Source of the DNA: Apiospora phragmitis
Taxonomy: Eukaryota; Ascomycota; Sordariomycetes; Amphisphaeriales; Apiosporaceae
Assembly (NCBI GenBank): GCA_038363925.1
Contig: JAQQWL010000003.1
Coordinates: forward strand, 2,046,001 to 2,110,000
DNA: 64,000 nt
Direction: 5' to 3'
Shown: piece by piece, positions 1 through 13,202 of the stretch
How positions within the stretch are numbered: position 1 is the stretch's first letter
How the letters are laid out: each line of letters begins with the position of its first letter
Notes under the pieces: generated by a model
Seen by the model: the letters and a program-made list of their open reading frames with translations, nothing else
The model's database searches: none
Told to the model about the DNA's origin: nothing
Program-made: the position numbers and the translations under genes

Positions 1-712
1 ACGACTAAACCTTAGTTAAATCTTAATAAAAAGTCCGTCCCTTCGTAAAAGGATTAGTTATTTATAAGATACTTTTACTTCTCGAAAAACGCTAGCTTTT
101 TAGTCGAGGTTCTTATCGGACGTGTTATCGTTAATAAAAATACTATTTACTAGTTTAACCTTAATTCCCTTCTTTTTATATATCGTGTTAACTTAGAGTT
201 TTAATATAAGGTTATCCGATAAATTTTTAATTAATGGCGGTATAACCTAATCATCCTTCGGCGATATCGGCTGTACCGTAATAGCACTTTTTAATCCTTT
301 TAATATATCGATAACGTTATTATCGGTTATAGAATAATAGATAGTTTTTCCGAGTTCGAGGCTGTAATTTAACGTTAGTTTTAAAATAATTGTAATTAAT
401 ATAACTAGTTTAAAGAACATATATTTTTAATTAACTATTAGTTTAAGTATTTTCTCGTTATTAAAGCGCTTAAAACTCTTAATAAGAAACCTTTTCCCGG
501 TTTAAACTAGATAATATTAATTTCAGGTCTAGTTTTACGAGCATAACTTATAAAGATAATAAACATATTTAAACATGCTTTTTTAATAATTATAGTATAC
601 GTTATTAAGTTATTTTTCTAGTAATTTATTCTTATATTAGTCTGCTGTATTAAGTTTTATTTAAAAATAAGCCGGTAGGATACCTAGGTATTAGAAATTA
701 CGAATAGAATTA

Positions 713-2410
713 ACGTACCCTATAAGCGAGCTACGCACATAAGCGAGCTACGCACTTTTAATTAATTTTTTTATAATTAACTTTATATTAAATTTTCTTT
801 TTTAATAAGTATAGAATAAAAAAAAGGTTTAATTTAATATTTTAAACGTTTTAAAATAACCCGAAATTAGGTATATAAAAAGTTATAGCGATATATTAAA
901 TCTTAAAGTTAACGTTACGTAGCAAACGACGCGGAATTCGACCACGATCCGAAATCTCTATAAACTTTCGAAAGCTTTTTAATTTTAAAAAGGAATTAAT
1001 TATTCAATATATTATTAATCTAAATATGCGATTATTATTTCCTTAATTAAGTAATATAAAAAATATAGCGAATCGATTATTTAATTTACGCGACGCGAAA
1101 CGTATCGGCATTAATTAAGCTTTTAATTTCGTACGACGATAATTAAACCTCCGGACGCATTTTAACTAAAAGATCGATTATTAAAAAGTCCTTTACGAAA
1201 ATCTTAACGCGTATCGCGCGTAGTTTATTTTTATATAGAATATAATTAATAAATATAAGGTATAAAAAGAGGATATATATAATTTCGATAAAATTAAGTT
1301 TTTATAAACTAAATCTCGTTTTAAATAATTATAACTACCTTCGATCGACGCGAAAAACTTAAAGTAATATAATAAAAAAACCGTGAATAAATTATAATTA
1401 TTTAAAACGTTAGATTAAACGGTTACGCTATCCCTTTATATATTATCTTTCTTAAAAAAACGTACCTCTTTTCTTAATATAAAAATAGCTTATAATTAAA
1501 AAACTAAGTAATTATAATTATAAAAAATAATTAAATTATAAATAAAATAATTAAAGGCTAAATTTAATATTTTAATTAATATATTAAGTTTTATATAAAA
1601 AATCGTTATCGCCTTTTAGTCTTAAAACGGCTACGAAAGTTATTACTTAATAACTTTCGAGCTTTATTATAAAAAGAACTCGATTATTATATTTTATATA
1701 TTTTCTTATTTATTATATAAGTTTTAACCTTTTAATATCAGCTATTTTTATATATTAAAAAAAGTATACGGGAAAGAAATTAAAGGCCTTATACGGGCGT
1801 ATATTACTTATATTTTAAAGGAGGACTTCCTACTAACGTTTTTAAAAGCATTCCAAGCAACTTTTATCGTTTTGAATATATAAAAAGGTTTCCGAAAAAT
1901 AGGACTTATCCCGTATAATCCGGAATATATTATTTTATAATTAGATATAAAGCTACGCATTTTAATACTTCTAGGAACGGTTTTTAGCTTATTTATTCTT
2001 TAAGAATTAAATATTTTAAATAACTCGATTAAAGCTTAGTTTTAAACCGAATACGTTTAAAACCGTATCGTATAATATTAAAATAACTTTCCGATATTTA
2101 TTTTAATTAATTTTAATTAAATCGTAAAAGTTATAATGTAAATTATATACCGAGCTACTTTTTTAAAAAGTAAGAACGCGATACTTCAAAAAGTAAATAA
2201 GATATTTAGCCGGCGCCGCTACATAAAAATAATAGCTATAAAATAAAGGATTATTTTAAAAAGACGTTAATAAATAGTTATAAAACTAATCTCGTTAAAG
2301 GAGTAATTATATAAGAACGTTTAACTTATAACGTTATAAAATCTACGGAAAACCCGGGTATAATACGCGTACTTATTAAAATAATGTAATAACACTTTAA
2401 TTTCTAGGTT
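713..2410 (+). mobile_element. pogo/Fot1-like DNA transposon, RIP-degenerate, right end not found
   Basis: A TA dinucleotide at 711-712 precedes a terminus beginning ACGTACCC that carries two tandem AAGCGAGCTACGCAC units. The interior matches, in the opposite orientation, the element at 36863-38723: for example the GCCGGCGCCG patch near 2205 and the CCCGGGTATAATACGCGTAC patch near 2355. Around 1281-1310 the plus strand reads as a damaged form of the N-F-D-E-T-G-F motif that holds the first catalytic Asp of pogo-type DDE transposases, at the same distance from the terminus as in the second copy. Similarity fades near 2410 and no matching right inverted repeat is visible, so the 3' end may be lost. 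No open frame survives. Confidence 0.65.
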
Positions 2411-2727
2411 ATAATTTATAATTACTAGGTTATTATTTTTATAATAGTTTTCGATTAGTATATAAGCTTTAGTTCCGGTATTAATAAGTCTATTAATACG
2501 TTCTATATCGCTATTATATCCGATTACGACGGTAATTTTTCTTAAGGGAAAGGAAACTAGGAGTCCGTTATTAAGATTAGATAGTTAGTTTTCGATCTCC
2601 GGTATTATTATAGCTAGTGATTTCAATGTTAAATTATTAATTTATAAGCCTTAGATTTAAAGTGCGTTAATTTAATTATAATAGGTATGCTTTAATCTAT
2701 AGACGGCTTTATTTATATAAACCTTAA

Positions 2728-3352
2728 TATAACGAACGCTATTAAGTATCTAATAGAAACCTTGGTAGAACGTACGGGGGTTTATATTAGCAATACGAGA
2801 GAGTATCTAGACGTGTAATAAGTAATACTTGTTGATATAATAAATAATAACCGTAGTTTAAATCGTACTTAAGTATAAAACGTGAAGGTATTTATAATAA
2901 AGTTGTTAAAGTAATATACGTTACTAATAGGTTAGATTAATACTTAAATTAATTATTAAAATAAAGAGTATTTATATAAAATATATAGGAAACGTTTATA
3001 GTTATATATTTAATCCTTTCTTTATTAATTATTATTACTTAATAATCCTTTTTAATTATATTTTACGTTACTTAATAATCCCTTTTAATTATACTCTACG
3101 TTACTTAGTAATCTTATTTAAGCGTTCGTTATATTACGTAATTCGGTAATTATCGCCGTCGTTTTTAAACGTATTCGTCCTACCGCTAAGCGAGGTGGTA
3201 ATATTGTTATTCGTTATTAATATAGGTTTAAATTTATATTAATATAATTAGCGGTACGGTCTATAGCTATGATATTATAGCTTAGCCGGGGTATTATAGT
3301 TCTATACCGGTAAGTAGGGTTTTTAGCCGTATAATTAAGTCGGGTTATAATA
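2728..3352 (-). repeat. 3' LTR of the gypsy element
   Basis: 625-bp LTR, the same length as the copy at 9716-10340. It is the 3' LTR because pol runs on the minus strand. It is more heavily C-to-T/G-to-A mutated than its partner, most clearly at about 3020-3150. Confidence 0.9.
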
Positions 3353-6300
3353 TTATCCTCCTTTTCTTAATTACTTTATTTTTAAAACGTAAAACCGTAT
3401 AAATATCCTAGCCGCCTATTATCGTGGCTTTGTAATAAGTTTTTCCTTCCTTATCGCTTTTATTTATAATATATATTTATTATAAATAATCGTATTAAAA
3501 AATCTCGAACTAAGTTTACTTATTCTTTTACCGTTCGTTATACGGACTTTATCGAGGCTTTTTTTAAGTTTAGTTTCGAAATTATACCTTATAACCGCTA
3601 TTTTATAAAAAAGTAATCTTATATAATAATAAAAGGCGTTAATAAATACAAGGAATATATTTGCGCCGATTATACGTATAACGGTATTAAGGTTTTATTA
3701 TCTTCTTTACGGCGTGTTTAAAACAAGCATAACCGCTTGTTTCGAGAGGAGTCCGCCGCGGAGGCCCATTTCCTAAAGCTTTAGCGCCAGATTAACGAGG
3801 CCGTCGCTCGTTTTATTCGTTTTCGTAAATAGAAAGAAATAGCTCGTACTTAAAGCGTTAAATTAGTATAATATAGTTTACGTTTTTTAAACGAACTAAA
3901 AGAGTAAAAACGTTACGAGTTTAAAGCCGTTATAATTATCCAAGCTTAAAGAAGCTTCGGTATTATTAATTAAAACGCGACCGATTTTAAAAGTTATTAC
4001 TTAAACGTTTATAATTCCTTAGTAATATTCGCTAAGTGTTTCTTAGGTTCTTAAATATTATCTTTTAATAGGTACTTTTTTTATTAGACGAGGTATTAAA
4101 GGCCTCTTTTTATTTATTTATTAATAATCCTCTCGATTTCGTATTCGTATTAATTTATTTCGATTTTTAATTATATATCGATTTTTATATTTTCGAAAGC
4201 TGGTTTAAATAATAAAATATAAAATATTAGGTGTATCTATATTATTTTAAATAATAATAATCGATAATTAGTTTTTAAAATAACTTTTATAATTTTAAAT
4301 AGTCCGATCTTTTTAAAGTCTAGTTTATCGCTAGGTCGTTTAGTTTTAATATTACGTTATAAGAGGTAAACTTTTTTTCCCTTTTTAAAAGTTAGTCCTT
4401 TTAACCTGGTTTTATCGGCGTATTTCTTTATTCGTTCTTAAAAAAAAGTGAATACTTATTATAAAATAGTCTGAAATTCTTTTAGTTTCTCGACTTATAT
4501 GGTCGCGATTAGTACTAGCTCTCCTTCCAAGGGTTGTTTAATAATTTCCGGGTCGTACCCGTAATTTGTTCGAAATAATAAAATACGCGTAGTTTCGTTA
4601 TTTACGTTATTATATATAAATTACGCCATAAGTAATAACTTTACTTAATTATTTTATTCGTGATTAATATAATATTATAAATATTATTTTAAGGTCTGGT
4701 TTATTTATTCGGTTTATTTATCCGTTTATAGGTAATAAGTTGTAAATAGCTTATACTTTACGCTTAATTATATTATAAATAATTTCTAGAATCTAATAAT
4801 AAATAGCTTGTCTCGATCAGAAATAATTATTTCCGATAACCTATATTAATTAATGATAATTCTAAGGAACTTGTATACGAGGTTATTAATATCGCTAAAT
4901 TCTTTATACGGTAAGAAGTAAGTATACTTCGTAAGCTTGTCCGTAATTATTAATATATTATCGTATTTAACCTTCATTAATAATTCCGTAAATAATAATA
5001 ACTTAATAATAAAATCTAGTACGATTCTTTTCCATACTTTATTTAATAGTAGTATAAGCTAGAGCCCTCTATACGGTCGGTGTTGTGCGGCCTTAGCTTT
5101 ATTACACAGGTCGTATTCGCTAATAACCTTCGTAACTTAGTCCTTTAAGCTTTCGTAATTAAATAGCCGTATAATTCGCTTCTACGTTTTAAACACTCCT
5201 TAATATTTATACGCGAAGTATAAGTAGAATTCCTAAATAAATTCCTACTAATATAGTTCGGGAATAAGGATCTTACCCTAGTAATATACTAGCTTATTTC
5301 TTAATACTCTATACGGTAATTATAGGGTAGCTATATCTATTTATTCGTAATATTCCTTAAAACGTATAACCTATTTATCGTCGTGCTAAACGTAATTAAT
5401 TACGTATAAGTATTATAATAATACGAAATTATTATCGTTATCGTATATAAGGATAGTCCGGGTTTTTAATAAAACTTCTTCCTAATAATTTAATCGTCGG
5501 TTAAAAGTATCGGCCTTTTCGTTATCGCTATTTTTATAATATATAATAACGAAGTTAAATTTTAATAAGAACTTAAACTATTATACTTATCGTTTATTTA
5601 ACTCTTTCGTAATAATAAACGTAATTAGGTTCTTATAATCAGTATAGATTTTTATTAGCTTTATTATTCCGCTAAGGTAATGTTTTTATTTTTCGAAAGC
5701 TTTAATAATAATTATTAATTCTTTATTATAAATCTAATAATTAAGCTTTAATTTATTTAGCTTTTTTTAAAAAAAAAATACGACGGTGTATAGCTTTCCG
5801 TTATCGTTTCGCTAACTTAATTAGCCTCCGATCATATAATTTAATACATCGGTTTCGATTTTAAAAAGTTTCGTAAAATTTATTACGTAAAGTATTAATT
5901 CGTTAATAATTCGATCTTTTATAACTTAAAAAGCTTCTTCTTTTTTATCGGTTTATGTAAATAATATATCCTTTTTAATTAAGTTCGTTAAAAGTGTTAT
6001 TATTCTGTTAAATCCGGGGATAAAAATCCGGTAATAGTTAGCTAATCTTAAGAAGGATCTGATTTGTATAGCGCTTATAGGCGTCGGCCACTCCCTGACT
6101 GTTGCTACTTTAGAGGATTCTATTCGGATTTCTCCTAGGGATATAACATATCTTATAAAGGTGATTTAAGTCTAGTAGAACTCGCGTTTCTCTAGGTTAA
6201 CCAATAGATTAGCGTTCTATAGCTTCTAAAATATTAGCTTTACGTGCTTTTTATACTATTCTTTATTTTCGGAGTAGATAAAGATGTTATCGAGGTATAC

Positions 6301-9300
6301 TACTATAAACTTATCGAGATATTCTTATAATATATAATTAATTATAAATTAAAAACTAATTAATACATTAATTAAGCTAAACGGTATAACTTAATATTCG
6401 AAATATCCGTATTTAGTTTAAAACGTGGTTTTCTATTTTTCTTTTTTTTAATACGGATTAGGTTATATATATTAAAAAGATCGAGTATTATAAAAATTTT
6501 AATATATAATAACTTATTCCGTAAGTTATTAATTAAAGGTAAAAGGTACCGGTTTTTAATAATAATTTCGTTAAGTTTTTTATAATCGATATATATACCT
6601 TACTTAGGCTTTCTATTCTTACTTTTTTTAGGAATAAAGAGGATAAGGAATCCGGCTAATAATATAAATGGTCGTATAACTCTTTTTTCGAGGTTTTCCG
6701 TAATATACTTTTTTAATACTACCTCCCACTCTTAATTAAGCTTATATATAAATATAAAAAGTAGTTCCTTCCCTTTTTTAAAAGGTGTCTCGTAATTTTA
6801 TTATATATAAGGCGGTAAACCTGTTTTTAATTTCTTATTAAAAAGGTCCGTAAATTACTAATACTTTTTTAATACGGTCGTTATAACGTTCAGCTTAAGT
6901 TTTTTAAAAATCATATATACTTTAAATACCTTAGGTTTATTAGGAGGTTATTTTTTAAACCGCTATTTATTAATTAAACCTTTTTTAACGTATTTTATTA
7001 AAATTAGCCTATTCTTTAATTAACTTTAAAATTATTTACTCGTAATTGAAGTATTTTTAAAATTATATCGTATTTTATAACGTCTGTAATATTATACGTA
7101 ATTCGTTCGTAACGTCTTTTAATATTAACCGGAAGGTTCGCGATTTCCTTTTATATTTCTTTATTATTATAAAATATAAATCTTTTATTAACGGTTTTAA
7201 ATTAATATAAAACATCTTTTTCCGTTTAATCTAATTAGAGTTTATTAACGATTTATAATAATATATAGTTTTTTTATACTTTATTATAAAGTAACGCTCT
7301 AATATAAATTCTTTTTACGCTTATTATTAACATAATATACTCGTAAAGGCCTTAATTATCCAAGATTTAATATAAAGACCGTTCTAATCCCGCCTAATAT
7401 TATCCCCTTATAATCGGCGGTATTTATTTCTTGACCGGTATAGTTTCATATAAATAATTAACTCTTACGATTAATCCTGTTATCGTCGCTATCTCCTTCC
7501 TTCTCTATGGGGCGCTTCTTGGTATACTGGGGGAAGTATGTCTAATCTTCTTCCCGTATGTAGCGCTAGCCCTAATACCTGGGATTTTAGTTTATCTAGG
7601 GATTCGAAGGTTTATTAAATTCGTCGGGCTTTATTAACATTTTTAATTAAATTAAAAAGGTCCCTTTATTAAGTATAGGCCTATATATCTTAAGAATATT
7701 AAACATTTTATTTTAAACGTCTATAAGCCCGCGATTATTTTTAAGCGTACTCGAGGTATTGATTTTTAAGGTACTCTTTTTAATCCCGTCTTTTTAAATA
7801 GTATTATCGTAGTTATAGTAAGTCTTCCTATATTAGTAAATACGCTTAATATCTATCCGGGATCGTTATTTTAACCTTCTTAATTATATAGTCCGGGTAT
7901 AGCTATATAATAGCTTACTTATTAATCCGTTAAAAAAATTATTTATTTTCGAGTTTCTTTACGAAATATTTTATATAAACGTTATATACGTACGAAATCT
8001 ATAAAAAAGTGAAGTATATTTCGCTTATAAAAATAATACGGGGGTCGTTATTTATAATATAGTTATTAATAATTCTTTAAATAAACCTAGCCGTAATAAA
8101 TACTTAATGTAAATACCTCGAATCAGGGTAAAAAATACTTAAAATAGCTAACCATCCGTTAACTCTTAAATCCTTTAACTTAATAATCTCGTTTACGAGT
8201 TCTTTTATAAACATCCTAATTAACCGTTAAGAATTATTAGTTTACTATCCTTATTTAATCGTTTCTTTATCGCTATTAATATCGTTAACTTTTAAAATAT
8301 ACGCGAGCGTAAGTTCTCGGCTAATTATTACGAGGGCCCGGTTATAGTTTTTCTTACCCTTCGGGGCCTTTAAGAATTATCCAATACCTTCCTTATCCGT
8401 TAGGTATATATTATATCCGTTATTATAATAAGTTATTTAAGATAAACTACCGTAAAATATGTTTAATATATCGCTAACGCTACTTCTTTTAATAGCCGTT
8501 ATAAAAATAGCTTTACTCTTAATAGCGTTAACTTGTCATCCTTTTAAAGTACGCTAAAATACCCTTTTCAGTCCGCGGTATTCTTTAATATAGTATCCCT
8601 TTTTTTAATAATTATAATAAATAACGTTCTATTTTTTATTATTCTTATTATATTTAATAACGTCGAGGTTTACAAGTTCGTTATAATATCTATATATAAT
8701 AATTACTTTAATTTAAATATTAACCTATTAACGTGGTCGTCCCGTATTAGCCTTAGTTCGTTCGCTTTACCGGAGTTATCCGTTTTATTTCTCGCGGCGT
8801 TATTTATATAAGCGCGTATCGATCTTAATAGCAAGTTTTATATATACGAGGGAGGTAGTCGGGGTATTTAATCGATTAAGCTTGTCCTTAACCTCCTTTT
8901 TGAGTCCTCGGTAGTATATTATAATTTTAATAGCTTCGGTATAGTTTAAGCGAGCTATAATACGTTAGAACTTTACGGTATATATTATTACGGATCTTTT
9001 TTCCTTAAAGTGTTCGAGTTCCTTTTCGGTTTATCGTTTTTTGTCGAGATTTTGAAAAAGCGATTTAAAAGCCTCTTCGAAGCCGTCGTAATTATCAAAA
9101 ATCTGTTAAATCTCGACACGGTATAATTCGATTTATTAATCGCGTTTTACGAGCTTATTTAAATAAGGTTCGAACTATAAAAAGGCTTTTCTTTTAAAAA
9201 AAAAAAGGCCGTATGTATAACTTTTTAAGTTAGGTCTTTAAACGTTTCTTTATAGAATTATTAATAAGTTTTAATTTAAACGAGGAATTTTTAAAAGTTC

Positions 9301-9715
9301 CCGCTCGTTTTATTAAATAATATTAATATACTAATCTTAACCTTTTTTAAAGTATAACGAAGGTTTTAATAATATTAATAATAGTTTATAAGAGTTAAAC
9401 CTTTTTATAAAGCTCGTTAATATCGTTTATTTAAAAGCTATTTAAACCCGGAGCGCGTCGCGCTCCTTTTTAAGCTTAATATAATAGTATTAATAATTAG
9501 CGTTCGCTTATTAAAATCGCTTAAACTACTTAATTAGCTCGTTCGAGTTAGTAGGGATATCCTCGTTATTATTATCTTCGACTTTTATACTAGAGGCGGG
9601 TTAAGCGATATCTTTACCGTAACGAGGGGCGTTATTTTTTAAAGCAGATGTATTTCTTATAAGGTTATTATTCGAAGGTTTAAATAATAACTTATAAAAA
9701 TAAAAGTAATTAAAA

Positions 9716-10340
9716 TATAATAAACGCTATTAAGTATTTAATAAAAACCTTACTAAAACGTACGGGGGTTTATATTAATAATACGAGAAAATATTTAAAT
9801 ATATAATAAATAATACTTATTAATATAATAAATAATAACAGTAGTTTAAATCGTAATTAAATATAGAACGTAAAGGTATTTATAATAAAGTTATTAAAGT
9901 AATATACCTTATTAATAAATTAGATTAATATTTAAATTAATTATTAAAATAAAGAGTATTTATATAAAATATATAAGAAACGTTCGTAATTATATATCTA
10001 ACCCCTCCTTTACTAATCGTTACTGCTCAGTAATCCTTTCTGGTCATGCTCTGCGCTGCTTAGTGATCCCTCTAAATCATATTTTACGCTGATCAGTAAT
10101 CTCACCTGAGCGTTCGTTGTGTCACGTGATCCGGTAATTATCGCCGTCGCTTTTAAACGTATTCGTCCCACCGCCGGGCGAGGTAATAATATCGTTATTC
10201 GTTATTAGGGTAAGTCTAGATTTATATTAGTATAGCTAGCGGTACGGTCTATAGTTATAATATTATAACCTGGCCGAGGTATTATAGTTCCGTGCCGGTA
10301 AGTAAGGTTCTTAGCCGCATAGTTAAGTCAGGTCGTAATA
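9716..10340 (-). repeat. 5' LTR of the gypsy element
   Basis: 625-bp LTR partner of 2728-3352. Between about 10015 and 10150 it keeps CA and TG dinucleotides that are TA in the other LTR, so this stretch is closer to the original sequence. Confidence 0.9.
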
Positions 10341-10900
10341 CTTAATAGTTTCTTTAATTTTATTTTATTTATTAATAATATAGTAAGGTAGAATTCCTTA
10401 TTAGTAATAAATTCTTTTTATATAAGATTAAATTTCTTTAAGGAGTTAATATTAATCTTTTTTTTAAACTTTATTAAGTTAGCGTTAAAACGGCCGTCGG
10501 TTTTAATAGGCTCGGCTTTTATTTTTATAAGTACTATACTCTTATTGTTTTTAACTTTTCGTTTTTAAAAGGCTAGGTTATTAACGTTTAATATAACGTT
10601 ATTAAGTATAGAGGCGTTTATAATGCGTAGTTTTTTATTATTTACTCCCTCTTTTATCTAGTTATAATCGCAATTAATTTTAAGGTAAGGGCCGTTATTA
10701 ATACTAATTATAAAAATTCTAATAAGTACTTCGAGCTAATTATATACCTTAGTTACTCGTGCGTTTTAGCTAGGGCGCTTAGAGATCTTTTTAAGGGCTC
10801 TATTTTTTTCGTATCGGCTATGGTTATTATTGCTCGAATATCTTGGTTTTTTTATATTAATATAATATTTCGCCTGTTTTACGGCATGCTTAGAGGTGTT

Positions 10901-11040
10901 ACGATCGGCGGGTTAGTCCCCCGCGGGGTAGCACTTAAGGCGTAGAATTAAACAGAAATAACCGTCTAGTTATTTTCGAAGCTTTTGATTTATAGCGTAG
11001 TGGTTATTCTAAACGTACTGTAATAGTTATTTTATATATT
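10901..11040 (+). repeat. short dispersed repeat, copy 1
   Basis: A roughly 130-bp unit beginning GATCGGCGGGTTAGTCCC and containing GGGGTAGCACTTAAGGCGTAG. It recurs at about 44170 and 44533. Here it is preceded by TGTTAC, which would fit the start of an LTR, but no partner LTR of the same age is visible. Confidence 0.6.
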
Positions 11041-11399
11041 ATTATATATATATATATTATTATTTCATTTAAAATATTTAAAGTTAATATTAAAAAGTTT
11101 TTTTAATAAATAAAAACTTTATCTTTAATAAAAATAAAGTATGTAATCGTTTATTAAAAGTTAAACGACGTTTAAAATTTATAAGTATTAGTTATCCTCG
11201 AACGCGACGAGCTAGGTATAAGTATTTAAAAACGCACATTTAACTTATTAATTATTTCGTTTACGTAATAAAATATTAAATTAAATATATTAAATTTAAA
11301 TTTAATATTATTTTTTATAATAATAATAGTAAAATTCTCGGCCTTAAAAATAATAGAAAACTTTAATTTTATAATATAACTTATTAACATTTTAATAAA

Positions 11400-12500
11400 T
11401 CACTCGATGTCTTTTAATAAATACGCTTTAATAATAAATAATATATTATATTTTAAGGTTAAAAAAAATAGTATATTAAACGTAATATTGCCGTTAATTT
11501 TATAATATTCTTCGAATTCGGCCGAAATATAGCTTTCGTAACCGTTTAAAATTAAAAAGCGATAAAGGCTTTTCGTCCGCGCTTTAATATATTTATTGAA
11601 ATATTAAATTTAGTTTAAACTCGTTACGTTATTAATTTAGTTATTAAAAGTCGGTTTAATTATTTAATCGCTTAATAAATCGTATTTATAAAACTAGTTT
11701 ACGAAATAATATTAATTTTAAATTATTAAAAACGGCGGAATATATAAATTTTATAAATTAATATATTTAATAACCGTTAATTATTCTTATATATTAAATT
11801 AAATTAATGTCGCTTTTTAATTATAATCGACGCGTATTATAATAAATATTAACTCCATTATATATATTATAAAGCCGGTTTTATTAAAATTTTATATATA
11901 TTCGTTTAAAATACCGCAGTTAGTTTTAATATTCGTAATTAATATAAACTAGCCGGAAATAATATTAATATTTATATATAAAGCTTTTTAATAATTATAT
12001 TAACGGTTTATTTAAGTTTTAAAGTTTAAAATATAATTAATAAAGCGTTTAACTTAATACTTATTAACGTAGTCGCCGCCGCGTAACTTTAAAAAGAAAT
12101 TAATTATATAATTACGAAGTACCTCTTTTTTCATTAAATTTAATTTATATTATAAATATCGGATTTCGCGTCGAGGTTCGGTATCGTAAAGTCGGTCGCT
12201 TAAAGTAGTTCTAGGGACGTCGTACACTTTTATACCAGCTCTTTAGCTAATTCGATTCGAACCTTCTCGCGTCGCTTAAATTATTAAAACGATACGATCT
12301 TTTTTCGAATAAATCGATATTATAATTATAAAACTATTATGTATTAATACTTAACTACGTAAATTAAGAAAAAGTAGCAGACTTAATAATATAATTAATT
12401 TAATAATAAACTATATTAAATTAACTTAAATATTATTTAATATAGACAAAGTTAATGTTTAAATTTAAAATTATTATAAATAAAATATAATTAAAAAAAC
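11400..12500 (-). mobile_element. pogo-like transposase remnant
   Basis: The minus strand at about 11865-11890 reads N-F-N-K-T-G-F, a RIP-altered form of the N-F-D-E-T-G-F motif of pogo-type transposases. The stretch around 11530-11570 resembles parts of the copies near 1610 and 37800. Boundaries are approximate because no inverted repeats could be paired. The C- and G-runs at 12700-12752 may belong to its terminus but have no partner in view. Confidence 0.4.
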
Positions 12501-12660
12501 TATTTTTATATTTATTATTATATTTTATTACTTTAATAACTTATATTAAATATAAGTTAAGTTTAAGTTTTATTAAATAAAGCGGTATATATTATATTTA
12601 TTATTTTAAAAACATTAAGTATATACTAAATATAGATATAAATTAATAATAAATTACCAA

Positions 12661-13202
12661 AATCTTAAGAGGTGGGGCAGGTAGGGCGTGAAAATTTTGA
12701 CCCCCCTGCAACTTTAGTGACCCCCCCGGCAACTGAAACCCCCTACCATGTCAGTAGATGACCTGGGATTCTGAGCTGGGCCCCTAGGCTTTGGGACCAA
12801 GGTGTTATGTAGCGCTCGGGACAGGCTTGAAGGAAAGTGGAAGGGCGCTGACAATCATTGCCGAAGTTCTACCGGGATGTCGGAGACCGTCAAGAATTCC
12901 CAAGCTAGCGAATTTGACTGGTACAACCTGCATGTGCTCTCCATATCCAACTCCGTCTTTGGTATTCCCAGAGTCGATTGATGTCAGGCAACGGACTTTT
13001 GATGCCAAGACCTGTCAAGTCATGACATTGGAACGACCTGAGGAGGACATCTCGGCTGATTGGAATGGGTCAAACCTGTTGTTCGGGCTAACTGGATTGA
13101 TTGATTGACGGACGGACTGAGGCGCGTCTCTTCTTCACGCGCTCCAACCGCGACCCCCCTGCATACCCCCTTGACCCCACACCCGCACGTGTGGTGCATA
13201 CC
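12661..13202. other. transition from RIP block to gene island, no gene recognised
   Basis: Base composition becomes normal at about 12661. Positions 12700-12752 contain two C-runs (GACCCCCCTGCAAC and GACCCCCCCGGCAAC) that resemble transposon subterminal repeats. A 105-codon open frame at 12791-13108 has no recognisable domain and overlaps an equally long antisense frame, so I do not call it a gene. The rest is probably the promoter of the gene starting at 13203. Confidence 0.5.

Larger units (their letters stand above)
2728..10340 (-). mobile_element. Ty3/gypsy LTR retrotransposon, complete but RIP-inactivated
   Basis: Two direct repeats of 625 bp each, 2728-3352 and 9716-10340, enclose 6.36 kb of AT-rich DNA. 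CTTAA occurs immediately outside both ends (2723-2727 and 10341-10345), a 5-bp target-site duplication. Coding was on the minus strand. The reverse of about 6274-6322 reads D-K-F-I-V-V-Y-L-D-N-I, a mutated reverse transcriptase YLDD box. The reverse of about 4690-4745 reads as a damaged form of the integrase region Y-H-P-Q-T-D-G-Q-T-E-R. Reverse transcriptase ahead of integrase is the gypsy order. All frames are full of stops. On the minus strand each LTR starts TGTTACGACC-like and ends GTTCGTTACA-like, with RIP changes at the ends. Confidence 0.9.
1..12660. repeat. RIP-mutated AT-rich transposon block
   Basis: About 12.7 kb of very AT-rich DNA without any credible gene. CpG survives while CpA and TpG are rare, as expected from repeated C-to-T change at CpA on both strands (RIP). 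Recognisable inside are a pogo-like element from 713, a complete LTR retrotransposon at 2728-10340, and a second pogo-like remnant around 11.4-12.5 kb. The stretch 1-712 and most of 10345-11400 hold nothing I can name apart from a short repeat at about 10901. The block ends abruptly near 12660, where base composition returns to normal. Confidence 0.9.

Noticed and set aside
1..12660. Possible centromere or CRISPR-like array because of AT richness and repeats
   Set aside because: Paired LTRs, TIRs and damaged RT, integrase and transposase motifs explain the repeats; there is no regular spacer array.
12791..13108. 105-codon open frame upstream of the DUF3716 gene
   Set aside because: No domain, overlapped by antisense frames, and it lies in the presumed promoter.
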